A stretch of 64,000 nucleotides of DNA from Pseudobacteriovorax sp. (GTDB taxonomy: Bacteria; Bdellovibrionota_B; Oligoflexia; Oligoflexales; Oligoflexaceae): NCBI GenBank assembly GCA_013215145.1, contig JABSRP010000028.1:57291-121290 (forward strand), given 5' to 3'. The position numbers and the translations under genes are program-made. Below are positions 55,121 through 64,000 of the stretch, in pieces. The notes under the pieces were generated by a model, which ran no database searches, was not told where the DNA came from, and saw nothing but the letters and a program-made list of their open reading frames with translations. Every line of letters starts with the position of its first letter. Positions within the stretch are counted from its first letter, which is position 1.

Positions 55121-56055
55121 CGGTAACGGGAGCCTCAGGCTTTGTCGGTCAGAATTTTCTGTCTTATGTTGAAAAAGGAAGTAGCTACAAGGTCATCACA
55201 CTAACGCGACGTCCTGATTTAAGTTTTTCTGCGCAAGGGTTCCCGAGTTTAGATGTGGCATTGAGCAAATGTGTTGCAGTTGTTCATCTTGCAGGAAAGG
55301 CACACAACAATGGAGATGGAAGCTATCAAGAGTATTATAATGCTAATACTAAGCTAGCCATGAATTTAGCTAAAGCCGCGATCAAGGCTAAAGTTAGAAA
55401 ATTTGTCTATATCAGCTCGGTAAAGGCTTGTAGGTACAATTTTGCTATGCAACAACCCAGTGAAGACGATCTAGACTATGAATTCGAAAGTTCCTACGGT
55501 AGAAGCAAAGCCGCAGCTGAACAGGAATTACGGGAAATCTGTTCCGGGACAGAGACGGCTTTGGTTATTCTTAGGCCATGCTTGGTTTACGGTCCTGGAG
55601 TTAAGGCTAACTTTGCCAGTCTTTTAAAGCTTATTCGTATACCCGTACCCCTCCCTTTTGGTGCTATCAAAGATGAACGGAGCTATCTCTATGTTGGTAA
55701 TCTCTGTGATGGAATATTAAGAGCAATTGAAAGTGATGGCCTGGATGATTCTGGTTATTTTATCTCCGACTCGGATGACGTTAGTATTGCCCGGCTTACT
55801 AAGGTGATTAGAAATAGGCTGGGAAAGCCCGTGTGGCTGATTCCAGTTCCCAAGTCTTTGCTTCGTATTGGAGCTAGGATACTGGGTTTTTCAGCTCAAA
55901 TGGAGAAATTTCTAGGTAGCGAGACCTATTCGAGTAAAAAGTTCCAGATACATGCAAAATGGCACCCTCCGTTTTCTTTAGAATTGGCATTGCAAGAAAC
56001 GATAGCTCAGCCATTAAAGCCAGAGTCTGCCTTGAGGAATGTAGCCTTGCGGTAG
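55108..56055 (+). CDS. NAD-dependent epimerase/dehydratase (SDR), WbpV-like
   Basis: 315 residues: TGASGFVGQNFLSYV nucleotide loop, VVHLAGKAHN, ISSVKA and YGRSKAAAEQELR with the catalytic Tyr-x-x-x-Lys, then RPCLVYGPGVKANF. The type is the WbpV/WbqV-like sugar-nucleotide reductase or epimerase often paired with a WecA/WbpL-type transferase, which is present at 62.4 kb. Exact substrate unknown. Its 3' end overlaps the convergent GT2 gene by 42 bp. Confidence 0.88.
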   Translation: MGTVAVTGASGFVGQNFLSYVEKGSSYKVITLTRRPDLSFSAQGFPSLDVALSKCVAVVHLAGKAHNNGDGSYQEYYNANTKLAMNLAKAAIKAKVRKFVYISSVKACRYNFAMQQPSEDDLDYEFESSYGRSKAAAEQELREICSGTETALVILRPCLVYGPGVKANFASLLKLIRIPVPLPFGAIKDERSYLYVGNLCDGILRAIESDGLDDSGYFISDSDDVSIARLTKVIRNRLGKPVWLIPVPKSLLRIGARILGFSAQMEKFLGSETYSSKKFQIHAKWHPPFSLELALQETIAQPLKPESALRNVALR

Positions 56056-56778
56056 GCCTTCACGAAAATAAGACGATTCTTTTGCCAGGCTGTTGAAATA
56101 CAAAATATGCCAGAAAGCTGCGATTCCATCTTTCCAAGATATTTTCTTGCCTTCGATATAACTGCGAGGGTAGTAGCTGACAGGGATCTCTAAGACCCGC
56201 AAGTGAAGCCTAGCAATCTTTGCTGTAACCTCTGGCTCAAAACCAAATTTGTCAGATTTCAAATCAATATTCTTAATGATTTCGGCTTTGAAAAATTTAT
56301 AGCAGGTTTCCATATCTGTGAGATACAGGCCAGAAAAGATATTGCTCGTGAGCGTCAACAATCGATTAATCAGGTAATGAAACGTTCTGTGGACTTGCTG
56401 ACCACTTTTTTTGAACCTAGATCCATAAGCCACATCAGCCAAATTTTTGGCTATTGGCTCAACGAGTAGCCTAACCTCGTCTACAGAGTATTCAAAGTCC
56501 GCATCTTGAACCCCAATGATCTGACCCTTTGCCATAGCAAAGCCTTTTCGGAGAGCAGCGCCTTTTCCCCGATTTTGCTGATGTCTAAAGAACTGATAGG
56601 AACTCTGAAAGGAAAAATTTTCAATGATGGAACTAGAGGCATCGGAGGAGCAATCATCGACAATGATAAGTTCTTTGGGAAAACCAATATCAGTGGAATC
56701 AATCTTTTTTAAAAACTCCAATAAATGAAGTTCTTCATTGTATACTGGGATAATTAGGCTGACTAGTGGCTTTGTCAT
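56014..56778 (-). CDS. GT2 glycosyltransferase (dolichyl-phosphate-mannose-synthase-like)
   Basis: 254 residues from ATG 56778; an ATG at 56841 is inside the upstream gene and would add 21 unlikely residues. GT-A fold: VSLIIPVYNEELHLLEFLKK, LIIVDDCSSD, RGKGAALRKGFAMAKG, and the DAD metal motif in VQDADFEYS; late GFEPEVTAKIA. Closest by pattern to polyprenyl-phosphate-hexose synthases, which would supply a lipid-linked sugar donor for the GT-C-like membrane proteins in this operon. Overlaps the methyltransferase gene by 44 bp. Confidence 0.9.
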   Translation of the reverse strand: MTKPLVSLIIPVYNEELHLLEFLKKIDSTDIGFPKELIIVDDCSSDASSSIIENFSFQSSYQFFRHQQNRGKGAALRKGFAMAKGQIIGVQDADFEYSVDEVRLLVEPIAKNLADVAYGSRFKKSGQQVHRTFHYLINRLLTLTSNIFSGLYLTDMETCYKFFKAEIIKNIDLKSDKFGFEPEVTAKIARLHLRVLEIPVSYYPRSYIEGKKISWKDGIAAFWHILYFNSLAKESSYFREGLPQGYIPQGRLWL

Positions 56779-57376
56779 GCTGCTTTTTCCTAAAGACAAA
56801 AAGACTATTGAACCCAAACTGAAAGGTACTATATTCGGCAATATACCATGGACTCTTCGATAGGACAGCCCCTAAGCTGATACGGTCATAATAGACCTTG
56901 TGATCACGGATCTGAGACTCGTCAATTAGGTGGAGTTTATAACTTAGGAATTCGAGTACCGGTTTAGCGCTTGGTCTTGGTACGGTTCCAACTATATGAG
57001 CATCTCTCGTTGTGATGTCAGCAAGTTTGTGGAGGTTGTCAATCAATTCCTCGCTAGTCAAGTGCTCAAAGCAAGCTAGGGAGGTCACACAGTCAAATTT
57101 TTCGGATCCACAAAGATCCAAACTTTTTACGAGTCGGAAACCTTCTTTTGTGACAATTAAATCTTTTGGAAAGCTAATATCAAAGCCAACTGCAGACTGG
57201 CAGTGAGGACCCATTGCCTTTAGAGTTGAATAGTGTAAGCCACAGCCAAAATCCAATACTCTTTTATCTTTGACCCATGGCAAAATTTTCTTTGTTCGCA
57301 TTTGCGTCAAAAAATACTCTAAGGGGGCGTTCTGTGATGTTTGTTTGTTTGTAATTTCGACCGAAGCTGATTTCAT
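56735..57376 (-). CDS. SAM-dependent methyltransferase
   Basis: 213 residues: VLDFGCGLHYSTLKAMG is the SAM loop, VGFDISF the second motif, and DCVTSLACFEHLTSEELIDN the class I motif near strand 4. It resembles small-molecule methyltransferases of glycan loci. The substrate is unknown. The start overlaps the upstream membrane-protein stop by 4 bp and the end overlaps the GT2 gene, so it is tightly coupled within the operon. Confidence 0.82.
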   Translation of the reverse strand: MKSASVEITNKQTSQNAPLEYFLTQMRTKKILPWVKDKRVLDFGCGLHYSTLKAMGPHCQSAVGFDISFPKDLIVTKEGFRLVKSLDLCGSEKFDCVTSLACFEHLTSEELIDNLHKLADITTRDAHIVGTVPRPSAKPVLEFLSYKLHLIDESQIRDHKVYYDRISLGAVLSKSPWYIAEYSTFQFGFNSLFVFRKKQHDKATSQPNYPSIQ

Positions 57377-59055
57377 AAAGTTTCCTTGTTATGGTCTTCT
57401 TGCGCCTTTGAACCATAAATCTTCCAGCGACCAAAGGTTTTTAAATGCAGGTTGGGCAAAGTTTGGGTTGTGCAGGGTAATGGTGCTAAGTAGCACTGGC
57501 CAGAAGTTCCCGCTTGTTTTTGCAGTTGGTAGTATACGGTGCCAAAGTTACTTTGCACCTGGTTCACTTCAGCTTGAGGAATTTGGGGGTATCCTGATTG
57601 CCAGTGAAAGTGGCCGACATGTGATCCGGAAAAGCTTAGGAACGGCCTCGTCACGAAATAAATCATGCCGAAAGTCAAAATAGAAAGACCCAGGACACGG
57701 TAGATCCTGGTTTCGGTAATTTTTGGCAGAAAAAGAAAAAAGGGCGTCATAGTGGTGATCGTGAGAAAGGTAAATCCGAACCTAGGATAAGGTGAGGTGA
57801 AAAACCAAAATAATGAGCCAACAAGACTTGTTGCAAAGCAAAATAGAATGGGACGCTTAGGTAGATCAGAGATATTTTTTCGGAGAAGGATTCTAAGTGC
57901 TACGGTAGAGATAGCCATTAGGCCAATAAATCGCATGAGTCCTTGAACAAAAGGGTGATAGGTATAATGAAACTGAGCCCAACTCTTTACCCAAGAGAAA
58001 TCTAGCAATATCCTTTCAGTTTTGTACGGTAACATCCTGCCTCCTGCCACGATTGCGTTATTCAACCTCTGAATCATATCGTCACCCACAAACCATGATA
58101 CATCAAAGCAGGTACTGACAGCAGGAAAGACAAAGCATCCTGAGTTTAAAAAACTTCGGATGATCCATAAAAAACACAGTAAGCCCGCTGCAATTAGGGC
58201 GAACTTTTCTTTACTTAGGAAAACTCGATAGTGTGGCAGTAGCAGTAGACTTAAGGGGGCTTGACTAATCTTAGTTGTGATTGCTAGGCTGATCGAAAAT
58301 AGTAAACAGATATGATCTGTGCTAGATTGACTTTCCCATGCACTGATGAAGTAAATAAATGACAGGAAGCTAAGTAGAGTTACGATAAAATCTGGCGATG
58401 GTGAGCCCGTGCCTCCGAATAGGAAAATAAACTTCCCGAAGACCAAATAGAAGATAAGGAGCGCCAGACAGAATAGTTTAGTTAGCGGTTGCTTTCTTTG
58501 ATGCCCAAAAGATTTCTCCCAGATAACAAAGAGAAATAAGGCGTGTATTACGGGGCTGAGAGTAAACATACTAAACTGAAGAGACTCTACCCAGAACATA
58601 CTGGAAAGTAATAAGGCGATGGAGTTGAAACCCAAGCCTATTTGAAACTGAGTATTAGCGACCCCGAGCGGTATCGCCGACTCTTTGAACCATTTAATCG
58701 TCGGTAAATGGTAGAGTCCAGCGTCAGGGTGCAAGGGAGATACTAAAGTAAACGAGCTGGCACCTAGAAGAGTTAACAAAAAAACTAAATTAGTACTAGT
58801 TCGATAGTGTCTAGCTTGGATCAAACCGACAATAGCTCCGGTAGTCAACAGGGTAATACTGAGAGTATCGCTCATAGCAATGATGAGGTTTGTGAGTTGA
58901 GATAATGCCGTGGCAGAAACTAAGCCGCAAACTAAATGGGTTGATAGTTTGTCCTTACAACTACGCTGACCTAGAAGCCTCAGAAACAGGTATCCCCAAC
59001 CAACTAGTGCTAAGGAAATTAAGACGCAATAGAGCCAAAATTGTAGATGAATCAT
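57373..59055 (-). CDS. polytopic membrane protein, GT-C-like (LIC_10190-type)
   Basis: 560 residues with about 12 membrane helices. An early extracytoplasmic loop has HPDAGLYHLPTIKWFKESA, with an Asp at the place used by GT-C transferases. The protein shares with the one at 60009-61667 the signatures SGC...PA..TC....W (here SGCFVFPAVSTCFDVSW), PRFG.T and C.L.P.PC (CYLAPLPC). The family name is from memory of Leptospira-type proteins. A sugar transferase acting on the periplasmic face is inferred. Confidence 0.75.
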   Translation of the reverse strand: MIHLQFWLYCVLISLALVGWGYLFLRLLGQRSCKDKLSTHLVCGLVSATALSQLTNLIIAMSDTLSITLLTTGAIVGLIQARHYRTSTNLVFLLTLLGASSFTLVSPLHPDAGLYHLPTIKWFKESAIPLGVANTQFQIGLGFNSIALLLSSMFWVESLQFSMFTLSPVIHALFLFVIWEKSFGHQRKQPLTKLFCLALLIFYLVFGKFIFLFGGTGSPSPDFIVTLLSFLSFIYFISAWESQSSTDHICLLFSISLAITTKISQAPLSLLLLPHYRVFLSKEKFALIAAGLLCFLWIIRSFLNSGCFVFPAVSTCFDVSWFVGDDMIQRLNNAIVAGGRMLPYKTERILLDFSWVKSWAQFHYTYHPFVQGLMRFIGLMAISTVALRILLRKNISDLPKRPILFCFATSLVGSLFWFFTSPYPRFGFTFLTITTMTPFFLFLPKITETRIYRVLGLSILTFGMIYFVTRPFLSFSGSHVGHFHWQSGYPQIPQAEVNQVQSNFGTVYYQLQKQAGTSGQCYLAPLPCTTQTLPNLHLKTFGRWKIYGSKAQEDHNKETL

Positions 59056-59996
59056 AATGGATGTAGCCGCTTATTTTTGCGATTGATGTTAGCGTCAAAG
59101 AACCATTTAACGCGCGTGGCTAGGGGGAGCATTGGTCTCAAGTAGCGAAATGCGAATGCTCGTATCCTTAATTTTTGATTGACTGATTTAAGACTGACGC
59201 GGCGATCAGCGATATACTGATAAAAATTTCTGATTAGCTTCAGGTCTAACTCGGCAACGCGATCATCCCCTTCTTTCTGGGCTTTCTGTAAGGCATCGAT
59301 CAAACAAAGCATGCGATTGGCGCGGAAGTGGACGATGTCTTTTGAATAATTTAGGATTCCGCCATAGGTCTGGTTGCCATGCTGGCGATATAAATAGCAT
59401 ACCCTCTCGTTGAAGCCAATTTTTCGGCTATACTTTTTAATCATTAGGGCAAACCAAACGTCTTCGAACGGTAGGGTTTCGGGCATAGGAAAAATTTTAT
59501 CCCCAATCTCTCTGGAAAACGTCCATAGATGTCTTGGGATACTAATTAAATACTTAGCGGTCGTCTGAAAATTACTTTCTAAGATTCTTGGATTGATGTT
59601 GTAAATCTGCTGAGAGTTTAGGTTCTGGTCTGTGACTTGACAATTATTAACCCAAGAGTCGCAGTTTATAAAATTTTCAAAACCAGAACAAAAATCTGGT
59701 AAGAGGACATCATCTGCGTCAATGCATTTAATAAATTGACCTTTGGTTCTTCTATATCCCTGATTTAACGCTTTAACTTTTCCTGAAGATAAATTTTTAC
59801 TGGGCTGAATTCTATCGTCTTTTTTTGTAACAGCCGTAAGATATTCCCAAGTTTCATCTGTAGATCCGTCATCAACGACGGCTAGTTCCCATGAAACATC
59901 ATCAATTTTTTGCAGGGCTTCAATAGCATCTTTTAGAAAGGGGCCTCCATTCTTCACGGGCATAACAAAGCTAATGGTCGGTGTCATTTTGTTCAT
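59052..59996 (-). CDS. GT2 glycosyltransferase
   Basis: 314 residues, GT-A fold: ISFVMPVKNGGPFLKDAIEA, LAVVDDGSTDETWEYL, GKVKALNQGYRRTKGQFIKC and the IDADD metal site. The C-terminal ~100 residues are basic and helical, possibly membrane-associated. It overlaps the membrane-protein gene downstream by 4 bp, forming a GT2-membrane protein pair. Donor and acceptor unknown. Confidence 0.9.
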   Translation of the reverse strand: MNKMTPTISFVMPVKNGGPFLKDAIEALQKIDDVSWELAVVDDGSTDETWEYLTAVTKKDDRIQPSKNLSSGKVKALNQGYRRTKGQFIKCIDADDVLLPDFCSGFENFINCDSWVNNCQVTDQNLNSQQIYNINPRILESNFQTTAKYLISIPRHLWTFSREIGDKIFPMPETLPFEDVWFALMIKKYSRKIGFNERVCYLYRQHGNQTYGGILNYSKDIVHFRANRMLCLIDALQKAQKEGDDRVAELDLKLIRNFYQYIADRRVSLKSVNQKLRIRAFAFRYLRPMLPLATRVKWFFDANINRKNKRLHPL

Positions 59997-60008
59997 ATAT
60001 TACCCCTC

Positions 60009-61667
60009 CTAACCCTTTGGTCCTTTAATTTCGGTGCTTGCATGTTGGCTTTTATCAAAATAAAACATGTGCCATAGTCCAACCTTTTTCCAAAGCAAGT
60101 CTTGACTTGGCTTTGAAGGGACACAGGGAAATGGCGTTAGCCAGCAATCCCGAGTTGGAGATTGGGAAACCTTTATAGGCAAATCTTTCAAACCTAGGTA
60201 ATTGGTGGTTGCTGGCGTTTCAAAATATACCCACTTTTCGGCCCCTAAGTCAGGATTTCTTAGTTTAACCGCTATTACTAGTAGTGCTAATGCTGAAAAA
60301 GCTATGGGGTATAGAGATAGGTTTCTTGGTAAGTTTGGTTTCCAGATAGATAGTGAAAACGACAGAGCAAAGGCTCCTGCTAAGATCAGATAGGTCATCC
60401 CAAAACGAGGGTCAGGCATCCTTAGTAACCATAGAACAATGGCAGCTATAACAATGACTAAGGGTAGCAAGAATCGGGGGCAGCTTAAAGCTTTCGCTCT
60501 TCTTGCACGTACAGTACCGAGTATCGCACAAACACCGACTATGATAAGTCCAACGCTACCGATAAAGATAAGACTGTCGCTATAGAGTGAAAACCATTCG
60601 CGAAGCCAAGAAAGGTTAAGTAGACTATAGTCGACGGACTCAACTCTTGTTCTGGCCCATTGGGTAATTAATCCTCCCGCTTGCTCCGCAGAAAAGCCAG
60701 GAGACCAGTTTGTTTTAAGACAGGTAGCCGCAGCTGGGTAGGCAAGGCAGCCGGACTGTAAAAACCCGCGCCCGGCAAGTAAAAGCCCAGAGAAAAAGGC
60801 AATTAGAGCTGCTTTGAAGGGTATGGTCCCTATGATTTTTTTAGAGAGTAATAAACAGACAAGGATTAGTCCTATGTTTGCGATATGAGTAAACTTTATC
60901 AAAATTGCCGCAGCAAACATGATGATTGCATTGCCTAGTACTTTTTGTGCCTCTTCTCGTTTTCCGTATAGTCCAGTGGTAAGGTAAATGAATCCAGCTA
61001 AGGTTAGAAATAATGGTGGTATGTCATTGGTGATTCGATTCGCATTGGTAACGATGACTCCGCTAACAATGGTTACGAGGGATCCTAGTAGCACTAGGGA
61101 GAGCCACCTTGATTGGGAAACTTTTGACTTTAGGGTTGTATCCAATAAGAAGCCGAGCGTAAGAAAGGCGACAGAAGCGTTCACCACAAGAATCGAGACC
61201 TCCTTCAAGAGAGGATTCCAGAGAGAGGCAGAAAAAACTGGCCAAGCGGAGTTAAACGCATAGCGAAAGTGAAGATTGCCAATACCCAAAATCACAGGAA
61301 AATCCCTAATCGATTGTGTGACTGGCATGTGGTAGTAAGCCGCATCACCTTTAAGGGATCCAAAAATAGCAATTAGTATCCCTGGTAGAAAGATTAACGA
61401 GAGCATATCCAATTTTTTAAAGGCTTTGCGGGCAAAGATAACCAAGGAGATTCCCAATGCATAGATTGTAAGGGAGTAGGCTTCGGATAACGGCAAAAAA
61501 AGATTTACGGTGATTCCAATCAATATAATGGGAAAGACCCCTAGTAACCCTAAAGTCCAGATACTAGATAAGGCTTTTTTTCGGCCAAAAATAGCGACTG
61601 AGCAAAGCCATCCCCAGCCCATAAGTGAAAGTATCATTAAAGCAATCGCAAGTGCTGCTGCAAACAT
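60009..61667 (-). CDS. polytopic membrane protein, GT-C-like (LIC_10190-type)
   Basis: 552 residues, about 12 membrane helices, paralogue of the protein at 57373-59055. GDAAYYHMPVTQSIRDFPVI and GNLHFRYAFNSAWPVF correspond to the first-loop region; SGCLAYPAAATCLKTNW, PDPRFGMTYL and CWLTPFPC carry the shared cysteine signature. The conserved Cys would be extracytoplasmic and may form disulfides. Probably a lipid-carrier-dependent glycosyltransferase, by inference. Confidence 0.75.
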   Translation of the reverse strand: MFAAALAIALMILSLMGWGWLCSVAIFGRKKALSSIWTLGLLGVFPIILIGITVNLFLPLSEAYSLTIYALGISLVIFARKAFKKLDMLSLIFLPGILIAIFGSLKGDAAYYHMPVTQSIRDFPVILGIGNLHFRYAFNSAWPVFSASLWNPLLKEVSILVVNASVAFLTLGFLLDTTLKSKVSQSRWLSLVLLGSLVTIVSGVIVTNANRITNDIPPLFLTLAGFIYLTTGLYGKREEAQKVLGNAIIMFAAAILIKFTHIANIGLILVCLLLSKKIIGTIPFKAALIAFFSGLLLAGRGFLQSGCLAYPAAATCLKTNWSPGFSAEQAGGLITQWARTRVESVDYSLLNLSWLREWFSLYSDSLIFIGSVGLIIVGVCAILGTVRARRAKALSCPRFLLPLVIVIAAIVLWLLRMPDPRFGMTYLILAGAFALSFSLSIWKPNLPRNLSLYPIAFSALALLVIAVKLRNPDLGAEKWVYFETPATTNYLGLKDLPIKVSQSPTRDCWLTPFPCVPSKPSQDLLWKKVGLWHMFYFDKSQHASTEIKGPKG

Positions 61668-61681
61668 CTAACACCTTACCA

Positions 61682-62446
61682 TTAAATTTGTCGTTTCAGC
61701 TTTGCGCGATAGTAGAAGGCAATATCTCTTAGATACTGTGGTCCATTCAACCACAGAGTTAAAGTGCCATTTTGCTTTTGGTTCACTGCCCACTTCTCTT
61801 TCAAATTGGTCCAAAAGTGCTGGGAACCAAGACCTCCAAGGTAAAAATCAGCAATCGCAATATTCAGATAGAAGGTGCGAGGCCGCTGTTTTTGGATATC
61901 ATAATACCAATTAAGCTCACCCTTGAGCCTGTAATCTAAAGAATAGTTTGGTGCTAGGTCTCGAGCAATACAAATGCTTTGATGACAAACCGTTCTTGTC
62001 CCGTGTCTAGCTAAGTTTCTTTTATTGAAAGGGAGTGGTTTTAAGGTCTTTATAAAATCGCCGATCTTATCAAAAACATTGGTGTTTCCGTAGATTAGAT
62101 CTATATTTGGATTAGTTGAAAGAACTCTTTCAAGTTCCTCTAGGACTTCAGAATTGGCGAACTTATCGTCAGCATTCAAAAAAATAAGGAACTGACCGTT
62201 GGAACTTCTGATCCCCTTGTTCATGGCATCATAAATGCCTTTGTCAGGTGCACTACTGATTTTTAAGTTTGGAATTTGTTTTCTGTAACTCTCTAGGCAT
62301 TTAATAGTATTGTCAGTTGATGCTCCATCGACAACAATATGTTCAAACTTCCGATAGGTTTGCGAGGCAACGCTTCTTAGCGTTCTATCCAGCGCTTTTT
62401 CGGCGTTGTATGTCGGAGTAATGATGGAAAATGTTGGAGAAGTCAT
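61682..62446 (-). CDS. GT2 glycosyltransferase (WcaA-type)
   Basis: 254 residues: FSIITPTYNAEKALDRTLRS, HIVVDGASTDNTIKCLES, DKGIYDAMNKGIRSSNGQFL and the LNADD metal motif. This DKGIYDAMNKG pattern is typical of WcaA-like transferases in capsule and O-antigen loci. It is the first gene of the leftward operon ending at 56014. Its ATG (62446-62444) overlaps by two bases the ATG of the divergent WecA-like gene; AAGGT is its RBS. Confidence 0.92.
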   Translation of the reverse strand: MTSPTFSIITPTYNAEKALDRTLRSVASQTYRKFEHIVVDGASTDNTIKCLESYRKQIPNLKISSAPDKGIYDAMNKGIRSSNGQFLIFLNADDKFANSEVLEELERVLSTNPNIDLIYGNTNVFDKIGDFIKTLKPLPFNKRNLARHGTRTVCHQSICIARDLAPNYSLDYRLKGELNWYYDIQKQRPRTFYLNIAIADFYLGGLGSQHFWTNLKEKWAVNQKQNGTLTLWLNGPQYLRDIAFYYRAKLKRQI

Positions 62447-63419
62447 GTTGACCTTTATATCAGTTTTCGCGTTCTCATTTTTTTTTGTAGCGTTTATAGA
62501 ACGTTACTATATCAGGATAGCAAAGAAAAAACTTATTTTAGACAAGCCGGGAAGTCGATCCTCTCACTCAGTGCCAACTCCTCGAGGTGGAGGTGTGGTG
62601 TTTTCCTGGTATGTCTCATTTGCTGTATTTGTCATGTATCTTTTAGGTTGGATTGAAGTTGAAGTCCTGAGCATTTTTGGGACAGCTTTTTTAATCTCAT
62701 TGCTCTCGTTTTTTGACGACTTGTACACCTTGACGGCTAAATTTCGACTGGTTTGCCACTTCTTGATCGCTACTCTTTTAGTTTTTATCTTAGGTATCGA
62801 TTACGTTTTTGTCCTTCCCATAATCTTTCTCATGGTTTGGTCAACTAATTTATATAACTTTATGGACGGCATAAATGGACTAGCTTCCTTTCAGGGTATC
62901 TTGACTATGTTGATTGTATTATTCCTCCTTGGCGGTACTAGTTCGAGTTCGCTCTATTTGCCATTAGTTTTGGTACTTGTGATTGGCGCATTATGTGGGT
63001 TTGTGATCTGGAATTTTCCAAAAGCGAGGGTATTCATGGGTGATAGCGGTAGTTGTTATCTTGGGTATTTAGTCGCTGGAATTGCTGTATACTTTTACTC
63101 TCGCGAAAAATGGGTGGATCTTATAGTGATTTTAGGGTCTTATATACCGTTCGTGGCAGACACTTCTTTGACTCTGATGAGGCGAATTCTTGTTGGTGAC
63201 AAAATAAGTGAAGCTCACCGGTCCCATTATTACCAACGACTGCACCACACAAGTGGATGGAGTCACGTCAAAATTGTAGTCTTATACACATGTTTTACCC
63301 TTATTCCAGTCTGCCTTTTCAAAGTTGCAGGTCTAACGTCTATGCTTACTGGTTGTTTTGCATTAGTAATATTTTTCACCGTCAATGAATGTCGATACTA
63401 TTTGACCATCAGCCGATAA
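62445..63419 (+). CDS. WecA/WbpL-type polyprenyl-phosphate sugar-1-phosphate transferase
   Basis: 324 residues from ATG 62445 (GGAG 5 nt upstream); a start at 62406 would lie inside the opposite gene. About ten membrane helices. Family motifs: DKPGSRSSHSVPTPRGGG, SFFDDLYTL (DD metal/substrate site), NLYNFMDGINGLA, FMGDSGSCYLG and a late SEAHRSHYYQRL. It transfers GlcNAc-, QuiNAc- or FucNAc-1-phosphate to undecaprenyl phosphate, starting the glycan on the inner membrane. This makes the locus O-antigen-like. Confidence 0.94.
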   Translation: MLTFISVFAFSFFFVAFIERYYIRIAKKKLILDKPGSRSSHSVPTPRGGGVVFSWYVSFAVFVMYLLGWIEVEVLSIFGTAFLISLLSFFDDLYTLTAKFRLVCHFLIATLLVFILGIDYVFVLPIIFLMVWSTNLYNFMDGINGLASFQGILTMLIVLFLLGGTSSSSLYLPLVLVLVIGALCGFVIWNFPKARVFMGDSGSCYLGYLVAGIAVYFYSREKWVDLIVILGSYIPFVADTSLTLMRRILVGDKISEAHRSHYYQRLHHTSGWSHVKIVVLYTCFTLIPVCLFKVAGLTSMLTGCFALVIFFTVNECRYYLTISR

Positions 63420-63474
63420 AAAACAGATCTAAATTTGTTTAAAATAGTTTTTTTAAATATATCGAATAAATTCC

Positions 63475-63503
63475 TTGACGAATCATGCTCACTTCCGTAA
63501 AAG
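63475..63503 (+). promoter_or_regulatory. probable rRNA operon promoter
   Basis: TTGACG (63475-63480), a 17-nt spacer and TAAAAG (63498-63503), preceded by ~50 nt of A/T tracts that could act as an UP element; about 200 nt before 16S. This accounts for most of the 288-bp spacer. Confidence 0.6.
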
Positions 63504-63580
63504 ATTCCCTCACGCCACTGATGAGGAGCAAGCGCAACTCAAGGCAAGTAGCTGAAAAGCCAAAGCAAATTTGTGGTGTA

Positions 63581-63600
63581 GTTCTTTGAAAACTGAATAG
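63581..63600 (+). promoter_or_regulatory. boxA-like antitermination site in the rRNA leader
   Basis: GTTCTTTGAAAACTGAATAG matches the boxA-like leader sequence found ahead of many bacterial 16S genes. A GCTAGC-AATA-GCTAGC hairpin lies further on (63684-63699), perhaps part of leader processing. Confidence 0.5.
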
Positions 63601-63707
63601 TAAGACGCAAAAAGAATTATAGACGTTGATTCTGGATGATCTGGGACTTTGTCTTAGACATTTAAAGTTAAGTAAGAAGATAAGCTAGCAATAGCTAGCC
63701 AGTATTT

Positions 63708-64000
<293 letters not shown>

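Overview
The window looks like chromosome of a Gram-negative bacterium of the Bdellovibrionota/Oligoflexia or a related 'deltaproteobacterial' group. This is inferred from the mix of giant TPR proteins, a DUF1592/DUF1552 pair, many signal-peptide and lipoprotein genes of unknown family, moderate GC, frequent TTG starts and the first ~290 nt of a 16S rRNA at the right edge. I could not compare the 16S with a database, so the rank is a guess.

Layout. (1) 1-10.4 kb: a cut SerB-type phosphatase, a LysR regulator with a small partner gene, a DUF4301 gene coupled to a gene of unknown family, and a divergent 1818-residue TPR protein. (2) 10.5-15 kb: a secreted cytochrome c-type DUF1592/1588/1585 protein, a Tat-exported DUF1552 protein and a CBS protein in one operon. 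(3) 15-28.9 kb: single genes: lipoproteins, an RluA-type pseudouridine synthase, Dabb and GNAT proteins, an alpha/beta-hydrolase-fold protein without its nucleophile, a 7TMR-DISM histidine kinase, small secreted proteins, a decayed GH74-like gene end, a divergent HemF homologue, and an LPMO-like protein with a companion lipoprotein. (4) 28.9-31.3 kb: a phosphorelay-like group: a receiver-only protein, an unlisted 54-residue protein resembling a histidine-kinase phosphoacceptor helix pair, and a sigma54 activator. (5) 31.3-41.7 kb, AT-rich accessory DNA: a lipid-anchored trypsin-like protease with a polymorphic-toxin-like C-terminus plus a probable immunity gene, a HEAT protein that may be vitellogenin-like, and a five-gene operon in which every product has a signal peptide and none has a family I recognise. 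(6) 41.9-44.1 kb: a complete IS66-type element. (7) 44.1-63.4 kb: a surface-polysaccharide locus in three transcription blocks: gmd, a long CapD-type dehydratase, methyltransferases, an ABC exporter, a PhyH oxygenase, FkbM and a DAHP synthase-chorismate mutase fusion leftward; a glycosyltransferase and an SDR rightward; and a leftward operon of GT2 and polytopic membrane genes that starts back-to-back with a WecA/WbpL-type initiating transferase. (8) 63.4-64 kb: an rrn promoter, leader and the 5' end of 16S rRNA.

How it works together. The polysaccharide locus has the initiating lipid-linked sugar transferase, sugar-nucleotide enzymes, transferases, decorating methyltransferases and a flippase-type ABC protein, enough for an O-antigen- or capsule-like glycan. 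The best candidates for undescribed biology are the protease-toxin/immunity pair, the DHp-like microprotein between two response regulators, the all-secreted five-gene operon, a CmoA homologue inside a glycan operon, and a pair of cysteine-signature membrane proteins each paired with a GT2.
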